A stretch of DNA of 64,000 bases from Rhododendron vialii (GCF_030253575.1 NC_080563.1:12295001-12359000), one strand, 5' to 3'; positions 46,979 to 60,581 are shown, counted from the first letter of the stretch. Made by a program: numbers and translations. Notes: generated by a model from the letters alone, not told the origin.

Positions 46979-47205
46979 TATTACTCTTACGCCAATCCAC
47001 AAATGAGTTCACAGTGACACATACCTCGCGGACCCATACACAATTGATATATTTTTATTTGAGTTTATTCAAACTGGGCTTTACAAATGAAATGACAGGA
47101 AGCTAAAGAGCACACAATAAAAATACAAAGATGAAATGTGATAGAAAGGAGAAAAAAATGTGCCTCCTTGCAACAACTTGTGCTGTAGGAGGGCCTGAGC
47201 TCCGG

Positions 47206-50200
47206 TTACTGAGAGAGGTTTCCATTTCCCTCTGAACTGCAATTGACAAAGTCCTCGTGCGCTTGGGCAACCAAGAGCTCATCATCCCATTCATCGCGGT
47301 ATGTTTCCGGCCGCACCTTCCTGTTCTTGTCAGTCTCGGAATACATTTGTTTTCTCCATTCTTCAGAAGGTGGACACCCGCATTCAGTAGCCAGCCAGTC
47401 ATTGTATTCAAACTGCAAAAGAGACCATTCAACATATTAACTTTCATGTTCGGAACATTCATTACAAGGAACTAAATCTCTGTGCAGGAACTAATGATTC
47501 AGGACAACTGTAATTTAGGGCAGGCCAAGGAATAAGCAAATATAACAGCGACAACACTAGGATGAAAACACGAAAGGTGCCAATAAAAATATTGGTTTAG
47601 GATGGTCGGACTGCCACTAGAGTGGCCCAAAAAGTGTATTAACGAATGGCAGATTTGCAAACTACAACAAAGCAAGGGAGTAGAATGTTAAAATAGAATC
47701 AACAGTATTTGAAGCATAAAGGGGGAAATAAGCAGTATTTTCAGGTTCTCTCATTGTAGGAAACAAAGCAGAAAATATCAAATAGTATGACCGTTCAGCT
47801 ATTTTTATATTTTCTGGCTATACAATTATCCTCCTTTTATGCTAATTAATAAGCTTAGCCTGTGGAGTATGTCACATCTTGGGTTTGCTACGTGCATGAA
47901 ATGAAGCAGGATTGTCCCATCTACGGAGATGGATTTTCATTCACCTTACATTGGAAAACAAACTTTCAAAGCAGCTGATTGCAATGAAACAGAATTGTAG
48001 TATTTAGATTTTCCAGCTTTGACTACAAACTTTGGGATGCACAAACCTACCCCACTTTCGAAACCCTGGAACAAAGGAGTATGAAATACCTTGCCAATTT
48101 TGCATGGATCGGTGTCTATGTAGCAACATTGACAATGTTGATTGAGATTTGAGATATATTTCCTTCATGAAACATCAAGATTTTAGTCCTTGATAGACAG
48201 CAATACCTGAGAATCACCAATGTTATGAGTGTAGTGCTTGGGGATGCCAGATGCGTCCAAGGTTCTGTAAAAAGCTTCAACATCAGCCATCATCTCGTCT
48301 GATGATGGAAGCGAAACACGACCTGATAAAACACCCGCTATCCACTTGCTCTGGAGTTCACAAATGGGGAAGGGGGCAACCTATTATCAAGAAAAAACAA
48401 CACATTATGTCACCGTCCAAATATGTTCCAACTTGAAATCCCATGGAAACCTGGGTAAACAATGTAAGGAAGAGTCAAGACCTTCCACGGCAACCCGACA
48501 AACGAAAGCAATGGGGCTAGGAGAGGCGGAAAAACTTGCTTGTACAGTGGCCCCACACGGTTGTCATCCACAGTCACAGTGTCATTCACATCAAGAAAAG
48601 CAAAATGATACTTGTACCTACAGAAAGAAGGAAAACGCATATCGATTAGGTAAACATCTCACAAATTTCTTCCAGTTTATGTTTGATGTCCTCCATTTTG
48701 GAACATCTAGTTTGGGTTTGGTTATGCTTTTGTGGTTGGCTGTTTCGAGGGAAAGGTGCATGATGGGCAAACCAAAGATATCATATTGCATTATAGCTTC
48801 TTTTTCTTCATCTTTATTATTTTCGTCTATAAAATCCCTCCCAAAATCCATCATCCAAATGCAGTCCTAGCAGCTTCAGTGTAAACCAAAGTGAGGCCTA
48901 AATAATAGGACACACACCCTGTGCAGTGCAGAATAACATCAGCACAGATTGCACTGCCATCTCGGAATACCACAGTACCATCTCCATGGGCACTTTCTAT
49001 CTGCAATGTTATAAATGAAAATCAGCATTTCGGATTAACCAATTTTGCCCTTCACAGGCTTCTGCTTTAAGTGATACAGTTGGCTTTATAATCCCCCTAA
49101 ATTCTACTGAGTTAATAGCACTTTTACCATGGAATGAAGCCACATGTTATCGTGTCCAGGCAGCTTTCCCATAGTTCTGTCTGTAACCGACCTAGAAGCA
49201 ATGTGGACTTCTTTCGCAACTCCAGCAATGTCTCTACAGATATCAACAGCACTTGCAGAACTCCCAATTAGAATTACAACCTGAGTGTAGCATGAGGGAA
49301 CAGTCAAGTATTTGAGAATTCAAGGTTGTCAAATCGCGAATCGAATTGACCCATTTCTGAATCGTGAATCGAAATGATTGATCCAAATTTCAAAAACTAT
49401 ATCGAAAAATGTTTCTATGCTCCTACATAAAAAAGATACAACATGAAGTTCAAAATTTTTAGTGTAAATCAATATTGAAGTTTGCTTTCTATGGTTAATT
49501 GATATCATGTGGGATTGTGTCTAATAGGAAAGACACTTGTACATAATAGGAAAATAAATATTGTAGTAAAATGGATTTGTGCATGTAGAACTTATAAATG
49601 AAAGCGTAGGCTTAAGAAAACTTTGCAGTCTAATCAAAACAGAAGTAACTTATATGGAGCTTTGAGCCGTGCTCCGGTCTTGCGAAATTACGCTTCCATG
49701 AAGTAAATTATCCTCAACAATAGTTACAGCTCCTTGTATAATTACCATCTAGAAAATTAGAATTTTAAGACGTTGAGCACATCTATTGACTCATATTATA
49801 ACAAAATATTAAAATTTAACCGAAATAAAATAGACAACTCATGAGTGTAAGGTATCTTAATTGTAAACATCTTTAGAATGACTCTTTCAATGTTTAAGAG
49901 GAATGAAGAAAAAAGAGTTAACATTCTCCGAATGAGAATAAGTACCAATCAACAAATGATTAACAAATTTTACATGGGAATAAGGTTTTTCACATTTAAC
50001 AGTATACAGTATGATCTTATGTTCTTACTTTTATATAAGACAAAATAAGATGAAACCGCAAAAGTTGTTTCATACAGTACTATATTAGTTGAGTGCAACA
50101 ATTGTGACAAACCTTGATTCACCTGTAGATTCGTACCATTTTTATGAGAACCCATCTTAGGAAATGTGAGTCCCACATCGGGAACTTTAGAAATGGTTAA

Positions 50201-52975
50201 GTGGTATATAAGTAATTCCGACCAGCTACTGCATAACTTGAGGTTAATATTTTTAGCCACGTGATTAGGCTAATGATAAGCAGGTCAGCTGGCACGGGTT
50301 GTTATAGTTTTGCGTGAATCGTGAGTCAAGCCGTGGATCGTACGATTCACCCCCGATTTTATAAACCTTGATTCACCTGTTGACTCGTATCGTTTTTGTG
50401 TGAATCGTGAATTGAATTGTGAATCGTGCACTTCACAACTATGCTTGATATCAAAACGAGAAAGTGAAACCAATAGAAAATAGTAACTTGATTGTATAAC
50501 CCAAAGGCAATCATTAGACACACAGGAATTGTTCCGTGTTAGCTTCATCAAAGTTAGCTTCCTTAATTTCATAGCTTGCCACCAATTCAAGTCACCTTAC
50601 ATAGAGCAAAAGTCTGCTCAAATCAGAATTTCATTGCACTATTTCACACGCAGACGAGTTCCTGATGCACTATGTGTGCGTGGATGATACCAAACTACCA
50701 GATCTAACTACATTAATCCACATCAAGTAAGCATGGATATGTCAAAGAAATCAATCTAGATTGGAACATGATTTTGGCATCTAAGGGAAAGGAGATTTGC
50801 TTTTCTAATGCAAATCATTCTCGGAATGCTATATCAGCTGCAACACCTCGTATAAAATGTCTCCCACACCCCCACGTGGACCAAATTCTTGAAGAAGCCT
50901 GTATGTCACAAGAAACAATGACAGACTGAGTACCCTATTATGATCCCCTTCCCAATGCTCCCCCAACCTAGTGTCTTGATACTTAACTAACACCATATTT
51001 CATGATAAGTTGTTCATCTTTTCACCCTAAACCATAAAAATCAACAAATCACAATCTTGCGTACCTAACATACTTTATTTAGCTCACACAATTGGAACAT
51101 AACTGAGTCTCGCCTCCAAAGTTCACACCCTTAAGCTTCAGAGACAGGAATAAAAAAATAGAGATACATGGTGAGGCGGCCTAGTAAACACCCAAACTTT
51201 AACAGTGGAATTGGTCCCTTGTGTACAATATGCCTGTCTAAGGAGATGAAACCATTTTCCACCCCAAGATGTCTATCAAATATTCTTGGATTCATTACAC
51301 AAATTCCCAAAAATGTTATGATCATTGTAATTATGCTTGGTCATGCAATATAGAAATATTGAACTATAAAAAGAAAGTGAAGCTGAGACATACTTGATCT
51401 CGAAATGGCTCATGAACACGGTAATTGTGGCTGTGGATTTGAAGTCCTGGCCATGTCTCAAGGCCTGTAATGTACGAGTTCAGCATGATAAAAAAATACT
51501 ACTACTAATTAACATATGTTTGATTGGTCCAACTAACAACAAGCGACATAATCTTATGTGGTAAGTAATCCACCGCTATTGCTAATCCCCACACTTCTAT
51601 TCCCATTGGAATTACCCATGCTATGGGATTAATCCCTCATTATCAGTCGTACATATGTGATGAAATTTTCAAAACTTTCCATACTCCAATAGTTCTAAAA
51701 AAGCTGGAGGTGCCATAGCCACCCCTGGCCCCCCTCCCTCAATCCTTGCGTCTAACCAATCTGAATCACAAATCGGAGTACCACTTTGCAACCGAAAGGG
51801 GTGATACGAATCTTGAAATAAGTACAGATGGTCCCTTTAAAGTGCTAACAAATTCACCAGAAACTTAAGCATAAAGTGACAACCGAGGCAATGAAGGCAT
51901 GAATTGTAGCTTCTTAGTTCCGACCAACAACAGTGTCCATCGGCAAATACTACCAGTATTAGCTCAGCATTTGATAAAACTAGTATAAACCCATCTACCC
52001 AAAACAGCATTACATTCTAAGGCAATCTTAGAGCATCTCCACCAAACCCCTCAAACAAATTAAATACCTAAGGCTCAAATGCTATTTCACCATTCAAATG
52101 TTGGAGGATGAGTAGCACCCGTCAACTGTCAAACTTTGCTTTAGTGTCTAACCTTTTGTTTTTCTTCTCTTTTATGCTTTAAGTATTTGAAGGGCCATTT
52201 TTTAAGAATCTATTGCATTGCATTATAAAAACCCATCCTTCAATAGTTGAAGAATCTGTAAAGACGCTCGTAAACCCGAAAAACCAAATTCCAAAAAACC
52301 ACATGTCCTCGAAGGACAGTGATTTTCGCACTCGAAAATTTATCATCTCACTCCGAGAGGGAGATTTATCATTGCACTCCAGCCAGATGGTAAATTTCGG
52401 AGTGTGAAAATCAATTTCGGAAAAGGCCATACATATATTAAAATATTACCCGGAATCTCAGCTATTCGGGGCTCCGTATAATGCCCATTACACACAACCA
52501 CAGCATCATAAACTTCATCCAACGGCTCCCCACAAGCCGTCGACCTTACCTTCCACTTCCCACCCTCCAACCACACACGCCTCACCTCCGCACCGAACCG
52601 CACCAACTCACCGAGTCCAAACTCGGTCGTATAATCGTTCAAGTACTCCAACACCTCCCCGTGACCCGGGAACCTCCTCGGGTCCCTGTGGGCCCCGTTC
52701 TTCGCCACGAACGGGTACTCCCGAAAACCCATCACCTCCCGGGGCAAGTTGGTCCGGAGCGAGGCGTATAGGCTGCTGTGGACCACGGGCCGGGCCGGGT
52801 CGATGCCGAGCGGGTCGGATTCGGTGGTCGGGTTGTAGACCCACGTGCCTCCGACCTTGTTTCCTCGCTCGAAGACGACCACCTCGTGGCCCTCTCGCCG
52901 GAGCTCGCGGGCGGCGACTAGGCCCCCGGCGCCGGCGCCGATGACGGCGACGCTCTTGGGTAATACAGTAGTCAT
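47206..52975 (-). CDS. Flavin-containing monooxygenase, FMO GS-OX-like
   Basis: Seven exons give 449 aa: 52450-52975, 51394-51464, 49128-49280, 48918-49000, 48482-48617, 48207-48380 and 47206-47412; GT-AG junctions and phases agree. The FAD motif GAGAGG is at residues 13-18, followed by ELRREGHEVVVFERGNKVGG. The FMO signature region reads WPGLQIHSHNYR (180-191), the NADPH motif is GSSASA (205-210), and LHCTGYKYHF follows near 275. In the family, S-oxygenating FMOs act on methylthioalkyl glucosinolates in Brassicaceae; outside that group the substrate is unknown, so the name indicates kinship only. Exon 1 is very GC-rich compared with later exons. Intron 2 is 2.1 kb and holds repeated GAATCGTGA-type words (about 49325-50440). 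It probably acts in the cytosol or at the ER surface, with no evident signal peptide. Confidence 0.95.
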
Positions 52976-54336
52976 TGATGTCGTTTTGGTCGTGATCCGT
53001 GTGTGATTCGCGGGAAGAAGGGAATCGGGCTACGTCTTTTCATTACTTTTTTCTCTTGGCTTTTTCTAGTGTTTGCCTGTGCTTACGGCATTACGTATCT
53101 CGGTTGGAAGGAGATGGCAGTTGTGTGATTTAGGTGAAAACCATGGGCACTTAACCGGGAAGTGGAAGAATGCACTACAGCCTCTGGATCAAATGAATCT
53201 AAACCGTTCCAATAACTTGTCCCCACGCCATTCTGTTTTATAATAAAAATATTAATATTAATATTTTTTTTTATGAGATATACCAGATTTAATTCCACGA
53301 TTATAGGAATTATACAAATCTCTATCTAATCCCATATATCTCCCCTCTACCATTCCGTCTACCTTACACAACGTGCTCCATTCAATTTCATCAGAAACCA
53401 CCATGAAATTCCTCATCATTCCAATCTACCTGATACAAACCCCTTCCCCCACTTCAAGTTACTATGGTCCTCAACACAGGCAGCAATCTTGCCTGACTCA
53501 ACTGCAATGACACGACCCGAATTTCCCGACCCTTCTGGGCAGCGTCGGTTGCCAAGAGAGGAGGGACGGCCGTGGCTGCCGCGTCGTCGTCTAAGGCTGC
53601 CATAACTATTTATGACATGACCAACGGAGTCCACACACCTCAAATTTCGGATTGAACCTGTACCGGTGTCCTCTATTTATTTTTTTGGGACAAGCACTGG
53701 TGTCATTGCGTAGAGGTCTGAAATCATGCGTAAGTAACACAATATTAATTCTAAAGTGTATATTTGTAGTTATCTTTTGATTTTTCGATTTGGACCGTAA
53801 ATTAATCATATTTGCTATGAACTCATCATACTTGAAAATGAATACGTATCTCGGCAGATAAGCCATTACTTTTTGTCATGATTTTCAGTATATGTGTTTT
53901 GATTTCTTCAAATTTTGTCATGATTTCTATTTATTGTAGTTTCGTCGGGACAATTTTACGATACATGTTCATGATTTTTTATGATTTATGGTGATTCCAC
54001 AAATTTTGTCATAATTTTGGTACTTGTGTTTCAATTTCTACAAATTTTGTCATGATTTTAATGTGTGTGTTTCAGTTTCTCTAAATTTTGTCATGATTTC
54101 AATTTTTCTGAAGTTTTGTCGGCACAATTTTACGATATGTATTCATGATTTTTTTTTTCATGTTGATTTCACAAATTTTATGTAGATCGACGAAGAAGAA
54201 GGTTGCATATTGACGTTTGTTTGCCTTTCTGTTTTTTTATTTTTATTTTTTATGTAGAGCCATTGTTTGCCTAACATTTTTTGTTTAATGTTTGAACGTT
54301 TTTGGATGGGGAAAGGATAATGATCCCATGTTTATC
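52976..54336. other. FMO upstream region and degenerate repeat
   Basis: A minus-strand TATAAAA lies at about 53235-53241, 260 bp before the FMO start; weak support. At about 53870-54180 three to four diverged units of roughly 60 bp contain CAAATTTTGTCATGATTT. No gene is seen. Confidence 0.5.
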
Positions 54337-54344
54337 GGACTTGG

Positions 54345-57300
54345 TAGGGGTGTTACGAACCCGATCGGACCAAAAAAAATTGAAAAAATCGACCGTTCGG
54401 TTCGTTCTTCGATCGGGGTGGCGGCAGAAAATTTTGGGTTCATGGTGGACCGAACCACCCCAACCAACTGAACTACCTCGAACCGAAATCAGATCAAACC
54501 GACCAATTATTTGTTTTTATATATTTTTATATATTTCAGATTAATCTTGACCGTCCATTTAAATCTTGACCGTCCATTGAAAACCCTAAATCTACTCTTT
54601 TCTCCAAGACTCCAACTCTCATCTCATTCTCTAGATCACGCATACACTCCAGAGCTCCTATTCCCCCAACTCCATAGCTCCTCTCCCCCCTCTATGGCTC
54701 CTCTTTCCCCTTCTCTCTCACAGTCACTCACGGCCCCTCTCTTCGCCGGATTGCGATTCTCCTTCCTTCTCAGCTCCTCTCTTCGCCACCGCCGATATTC
54801 CCCAACTCGTTACAGTGCCGTCCTCGCCTCCACGATCTGCAGATTCCCCAACTCGTTACAACTCATCTCTCAGGCACGATCTCTCTCTGACTCTCCCCCA
54901 TCAACGTTGTCTCTTTCCTCTCAAGCCAGCAATTCAACCAGCGACTGAACAACCAGTCTGACTGGCAACTAGACTGGCTTCCGCCCTTTTTTGCGACTAT
55001 GAGTTTGTAATTTAGTGATTTCTATGCGTATTTATGGTTTACTCAAAAACCCCAGTGCCACACACCACAGATTCTCCTAATTATTGTTTATTCAAAAGCC
55101 CCAAATTATTCATTCAAAAGCCCCAAATTGTTGTTGTTTATTCTCCAGTTGCACTGTTATTTACGTTTTTTTTTTTTTGGAATTTCAGTGTTTGATTCTC
55201 CAAATTATTGTCTCGTTTATGTGTATGCAGAGAGGCTAGCGTGAGGAAGGGGAAAAATCGCTAGCAAAATCGTGTCACAAATGTCTGACCATGAGCATGA
55301 GGTATTCAATCTCAAAACCCTATATTGGCTTGAAAATCAGATTTTCATTGAATATGGTTCACGAGTTTAATGGATTTAGTGTTTACAATTTACATACTGC
55401 TTAATTTTCACATGAACATGAGGTGATAGACTGAAAATCAGATTAGTGTATAAACAACATGAAAATCATATTGTGATTATGTTGGTTTTAATTTTCTGTT
55501 GTATTAGATGGATGATATGGATGATGATGACATTATGGATGAAGGTGCTGAGTTTGATATCACTCAAAATGTTGAACTAAATGATGATTTGATGCCTGAA
55601 ATTAACAATGAGTCTGAAAAAAAGAAGGTTGTTGTTCCGAAAAAAAGGGCTGCATGCTGGAAGCATTTTTGACTTATTACACCAGAAGGTCATCCAAAAT
55701 CTAGGGCTGCATGCAATTGGTGTGGGACAGATTATGCTTGTCACTCAAAGTTAAATGGTACTAAATCATGAACTCATCATCTAGTGTATCAGTGTACCAA
55801 ATATCCATCAAGTAATAAATTTACGGGTTCTAGGCAAAAACTCCTTAGTTTTCAAAAGAAAGAACACAATGGTGAAATAAGTGCAAACCTTGTGCCTATG
55901 GCCTTTAATGCTAACGCTTGTAAATGGGCATTAGCAAAGATGATAATAATTGATGAGTTATCTTTTTCATTTATTGAGAGTGAAGGATTCAAATATTTTA
56001 TTAGTGTTGTTCAACCAATGTGGAATCTTCCTTGTAGACTTGTAATGGCACAACAAATTATGGTCATGTATGAAGAGGAGAAAAAAACATTGAAACATAC
56101 ACTCAAGCATTAAAGAATTTGTCTTACGACGGACACTTGGATTTCGGTCCAAAATCTGAATTATATGTGTCTTACGAGTCATTTTATTGATGAGAATTGG
56201 AGGTACCAAAAGAAAATTCTAAATTTTTGTGTTGTTCCTAATCACAAATGTGATACTCTTGGTAGAATGGTTGAAGAATGCTTATTAGATTGGGAAATTG
56301 ACAAGTTTATAACTGTTACGGTTGATAATGTATCCTCGAATAATCTTTTGATTAAATACTTGAAGAGAAATGCCAAAGATAGGAAGACCACCATTTTAAA
56401 TCACAAGTTCTTGCATGTGAGATGTTTGGCACACATCTTAAATCTAATCGTACGTGAGGGATGGCAAGAGAATGATGTCCCGATTGTAAGGGTGCACAAT
56501 ATGGTGAGATATGTGAGGTTTTTCCCATCTAGAATGGCGGAGTTTCGGTCATGTGTTGAAAAGTAAAAAATTGTGTGTAGGCTTAAACCTTGTTTGGATG
56601 TGTCTACTCGGTGGAATTATACATATTTCATGTTAGAGAGAGCTTTAACTTATCAAAAGGCCTTTGATCGATTGTGTGATGACCCGAACTTTAAATTAAA
56701 TGTAAGAGAGGAGGAGATGGACGAGGATTTTGATGATGTTGATAGTTTTAAGGGTATAAATAGGATAATTCAAATTGAAAAGAGAAGAAAAAAGGAAGGG
56801 GGGGGGGGGGGGGCGAAGGAGTACGTTGAGCCTCCAAGTTCAAGTGATTGGAAAAAGATTAAGTTCTACGTAAAGTTTCTTAGAGTGTTTTACGCTACAA
56901 CTTTGAAATTTTCGGATTATTTGTATGTCACTTGCAATGTTTTTTTAAATGAAATGGTGTTAATTCAACAAGACATTATGAAGTTATGTGAAAAGGAGGA
57001 TAGTAATTTGTATGATTTGGCAAAGAGTATGCGTAATAAGTTTGACAAGTATTGGGAAGATTTTGATAAGATTGATCAAATGATGACGTTTGCGGTTGTT
57101 CTTGATCCTCGATGCAAAGTTGCTTTTTTGAGTATTACTTGCAAAATACCTTGGGATATGATAAGGCAATAGTTGGTGAGTTCATGGATAAGTTAAAAAG
57201 TGAAATTACTCATTTGTTTGGATGGTATGTGAAGTATAATGGTAGCTTGAGTGTGCGTAACAAAGAAGTTGGGGGATCATCGGACATCGTAGATTTGGAT

Positions 57301-58852
57301 GGACTTGAAACGGACATTAGTAATCATAAATCTTTGAAATCTTAATTTAAAATGCACAAACAAAAGGTGGGCAACATGGCAAGCAAAACGGAATTGAAAA
57401 AGTATCTTGCAGAAACTAGTGAGGATGATTGTGACAATTTTGATGTAATTCGTTGGTGGAAGTTAAACTTTTCAAAGTATCCAATTGCCTCTCATATGGC
57501 ACGAGATGTGTTAGCAATTCCCGTGTCCACGGTTGCCTCCGAATCCGCTTTTAGCACGGGCGGACGTGTCATTGATCCTTATCGAAATTCTCTCTCTCCA
57601 AAGACCGTGGGAGCACTAATTTGCACACAACAATGGATTAGGAAACCAACCACGATCAATATAAGAGAACAACTTGATGAATTGGAGGTATTAGATTCGG
57701 GTACTACTCTTACTTTTAGTTTTTATTGACAAGTATTTTATGGTCCTTAAATAAGTTTTCTGTTGAATGTCTTACTTGTATGTTTTCTTTGTATTTTTCT
57801 TTATGTTTTTAGTTATCTTGGAATCAAGTGATAAGAACTAAGGGGTTGGTGCTTTGATTGAGGAGTTTTATCATAGGTACACAAATGTGTACTGTTTACA
57901 TTTTTTTGAAATTTGTCTGTCATTGACTAGTTTTTAGTGGCTTAATTTTGTTGCTTTGTGACTCTGTGACAATGTAGGGCTGTGGAATAACTTTTTGCAA
58001 GGGTTGAAGATTTTAAATTGCTGTATAGAATGATGACTCTATCTCAGCTTTTTGGGAACTCTCTGAACTTTGTTTTTTTATTTTTTTCCTGAACTGCTAG
58101 TATCTGGGCATTTGGATGACTGTATTATCTGTTTTACTGAGGGGCTGCTAAGTGTAAAAACAGCATTTGGTATTAACTGTTTTATTAATGACTTTTTTAG
58201 GTTTAACTGGTACTAAGTTGTTGGTTCTGGTTGAAGCTTTAAGCTGCTGTATGGAAGAAAATGTGACTCTATCTCAGCTTTGGGAACTCTCTGAACTTTT
58301 TTTTTTTTTTCCTTTCCTGAATTGTTAGCAGGTGGACTATTTGATTTGGAAAATTTTCATTCTCATATATGTGAGTGAATAGGTGAACTGTTAGTAGGTG
58401 GTTATGGTTCTAGTTCTGTTTTTTTTTTTCTTTACAAAGAAAACATTGGAGGAGCCTTGGTTTTTTTTTTTCACGGTAAATTTCCATTCTCATGTATTTG
58501 AATAGGTGGACTATTTGATTTGGAAAAAATGGCCCATATAAAAATGGCCCTAAACTAGGTGAAAAAATGCCCAAAAATGGTCCATAGAAAAATAGGTGAA
58601 AATGGCTGAAAATGGCCCAAATAAAGGTGGAAGGCCCAACATTCATTAGTAACTTAGGTTTTGAATATGGGCCCCAAAGGCCCATTTGGGGTGGATCAAA
58701 ATCCCGAAAATCCCGAAAATTTCCGAACTCACACCGAACCGAACCGAAATTAATACCGGTCGGAATCAGTCCCGGACTTATATACCCCAAACCCGATCGA
58801 TTTCCGACAAATTCACCATGGACCGACCCGACCCGACCGAATAACACCCCCA
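54345..58852 (+). mobile_element. hAT transposon, autonomous type but decayed
   Basis: 4.5 kb bounded by an 8-bp duplication GGACTTGG (54337-54344) and GGACCTGG (58853-58860), one mismatch. Ends are TAGGGGTGTTA and TAACACCCCCA. Sub-terminal regions are rich in CCGAACCGA and CCCGACCCGA words. It encodes an Ac-like transposase (separate entry). The 3' non-coding part contains a duplicated segment (about 58009-58090 and 58237-58310). Confidence 0.92.
55281..57729 (+). pseudogene. hAT (Ac/RICESLEEPER-like) transposase pseudogene
   Basis: A short first exon, MSDHEHE at 55281-55301, is followed by an intron to 55507 and a long second exon. The BED-type zinc finger region has CNWCGTDYACHSK. The core holds LTTDTWISVQNLNYMCLT, VDNVSSNN, RCLAHILNLIVREGW and STRWNYTYFMLERA. 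The C-terminal hAT dimerisation domain is intact, with YPIASHMARDVLAIPVSTVA and SESAFSTGGRVIDPYRNSL. It is broken by stops at 55670-55672, 55769-55771, 56111-56113, 56564-56566 and 57343-57345, and by a frame change at a T tract near 57121-57130. A G run at about 56799-56814 lies in the coding part. It cannot make a full transposase. Confidence 0.92.
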
Positions 58853-58860
58853 GGACCTGG

Positions 58861-59425
58861 TGAGTGGAATAGTGTCTTGGGATCATATTTAACAAACAAG
58901 TGCGTGAAAAATGATATAATTACAAATAAATGGTACTCCGTACATTCATATTAATGAAAGATTGTATTGGCATTATTTGAATGTCAGGATGAAGACTTAA
59001 GTATTCAAAACACAAAGAATGAGGACATAAGTATAACTAGGGGATAGGACCCCCATTTTAGTATCTCTTTATTTATTTTTTATTTTATTTTTTGGGGTGG
59101 TTTTACTATACACTCTTTTTTTCTTTTTCTTTTTTTTTGGGTAACAGGCATACTATACCCTTGTACGTACTTCTTTGTGGAAGAGAATATAACTTTTCTC
59201 CTATTTTCTTTCAAATTTTTCTTCTATTTTCTCTCTTATTATTTTCTCTTCTCTTCCATAAGTTTCAAACAAGTAGTAGAATCAATACTTCACTGATACC
59301 CCTCGGGGTTTTTTAAATCAAAAAAATGCCAATTTCATGTATGAGAATTGAGAAATGCTTATAAACTCCTTAGGGCCTAATAGGTCGTACACAATAGGAA
59401 GGCATCGGTTAGGCAATGCAATGCC
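58861..59425. other. Intergenic DNA, nothing recognised
   Basis: T-rich sequence with a short open frame of low complexity. Confidence 0.5.
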
Positions 59426-59434
59426 TAAGTCAGC

Positions 59435-59630
59435 AAGTTGAGTTTTGTTCACCCTCCACTTAAGAGGGTGAACATTACCCTCCTTACTATTGCTTGAAAT
59501 GTGTGGATCCCACTATAAAATGATGTTATGCTTACCAAAAAGTGGCACGGCTGAGACCTACACCATTTCAACTAATAAGAAGAAGGGTAATGTTCACCCT
59601 CTTTCAAAGAGGGTGAACAAAATTGCTCTC
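59435..59630. mobile_element. Mutator-type MITE, family D copy 2
   Basis: 196 bp with a perfect 9-bp duplication TAAGTCAGC at 59426-59434 and 59631-59639. It shares with copy 1 (46460-46675) the terminal TTTTGTTCACCCTC and the sub-terminal hairpins. Confidence 0.88.
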
Positions 59631-59849
59631 TAAGTCAGCCCTAACTCATGGAAGAAAGATTATAAGAGTTTTAGTAAGATACTACTTGTCATACCTTCTA
59701 TTTTATCATGTCCTGTATATAAAGAGACTGCACTTGGAGCTTTGCTGGCTGTTGTCCTTCTAGGTTGGTCCCTATTGAGCCAGTCCGAATGCGAAGCCTT
59801 ATGGCTTATACCCACTTTAGTGGGCCGAATCGAAACACCTTATTGGCCT

Positions 59850-60440
59850 TAATAGAACAACCATCTTTTTTTCATGTGTCCATGTTCTTCCTATATTGTG
59901 GGGCAGCTCTTGCGAATCTGTGGTTATCGTAGGGTCTTGATTCAATTGGATCAAGAGATTGGTTGGGCTAATTAGCACATGACTAGTAATGGGTTGCAGC
60001 AGTCCTTATACAAAATGGTGTTGGTTGTTTCTTTTTATCATATATGGTTGGAAAGGAATAATAGAGCTTTTCAAGGCTCTCAGAGGGATGCTCTTGCTCT
60101 TGTATCTATGCTGAAGTCGATATCAAGAGTTGTTTGAGTCTTTGGAGGAAGGTGAAAAGAAGTTCCAGAAACCAGCGACTGTGTGCTATGTGGAACATTT
60201 CTCAGGCTATTTTCTCCACTGTTTGATGGCTTCCTCAACAGGTTCTTTGGCAGCTAGTGGTTCTGCTAGTTTGTTCTCATCTTAGTTTTGTCTTTACTCT
60301 GTTTTGGGAGTAGGAGTTTGTTTGTTCTCTTGTTGTTAGGGTAGGAGCATATTCCTAGCTCTAGTCTTTTTTCTTGGCTGTATGCTGTGTTCAAGGGGTA
60401 GCGCCTCTGTTTTGATATAAATGTTTACCTTACCCAAAAA
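59850..60440 (+). mobile_element. LINE remnant (3' end of ORF2 and 3' UTR)
   Basis: A broken frame near 60030-60080 reads FYHIWLERNNRAFQG, which is typical of the C-terminal zinc-binding region of plant L1-type ORF2. The sequence closes with TTGATATAAATGTTTACC and CCCAAAAAG, similar to plant LINE 3' ends. No long frame or target duplication was found. Confidence 0.7.
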
Positions 60441-60581
60441 GAACCATTGGGCCAAGTCGGAACAACCATTGGGCTAAGTGGGAACAGTCATTGGGTCAAA
60501 CTAAAATACGTATTGGGCCAAAATCAAACACCAATTGGGCAAAAATGCTACACTTGGGCCAACACACTGGGATAAGCATTT

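Noticed and set aside
48346..48870. Plus-strand 174-codon frame over FMO exons
   Set aside because: Antisense of FMO exons 5 and 6 and their introns.
52029..52200. GAGCATCTCCACC end resembling a MITE in FMO intron 1
   Set aside because: No matching right end or target duplication found nearby.
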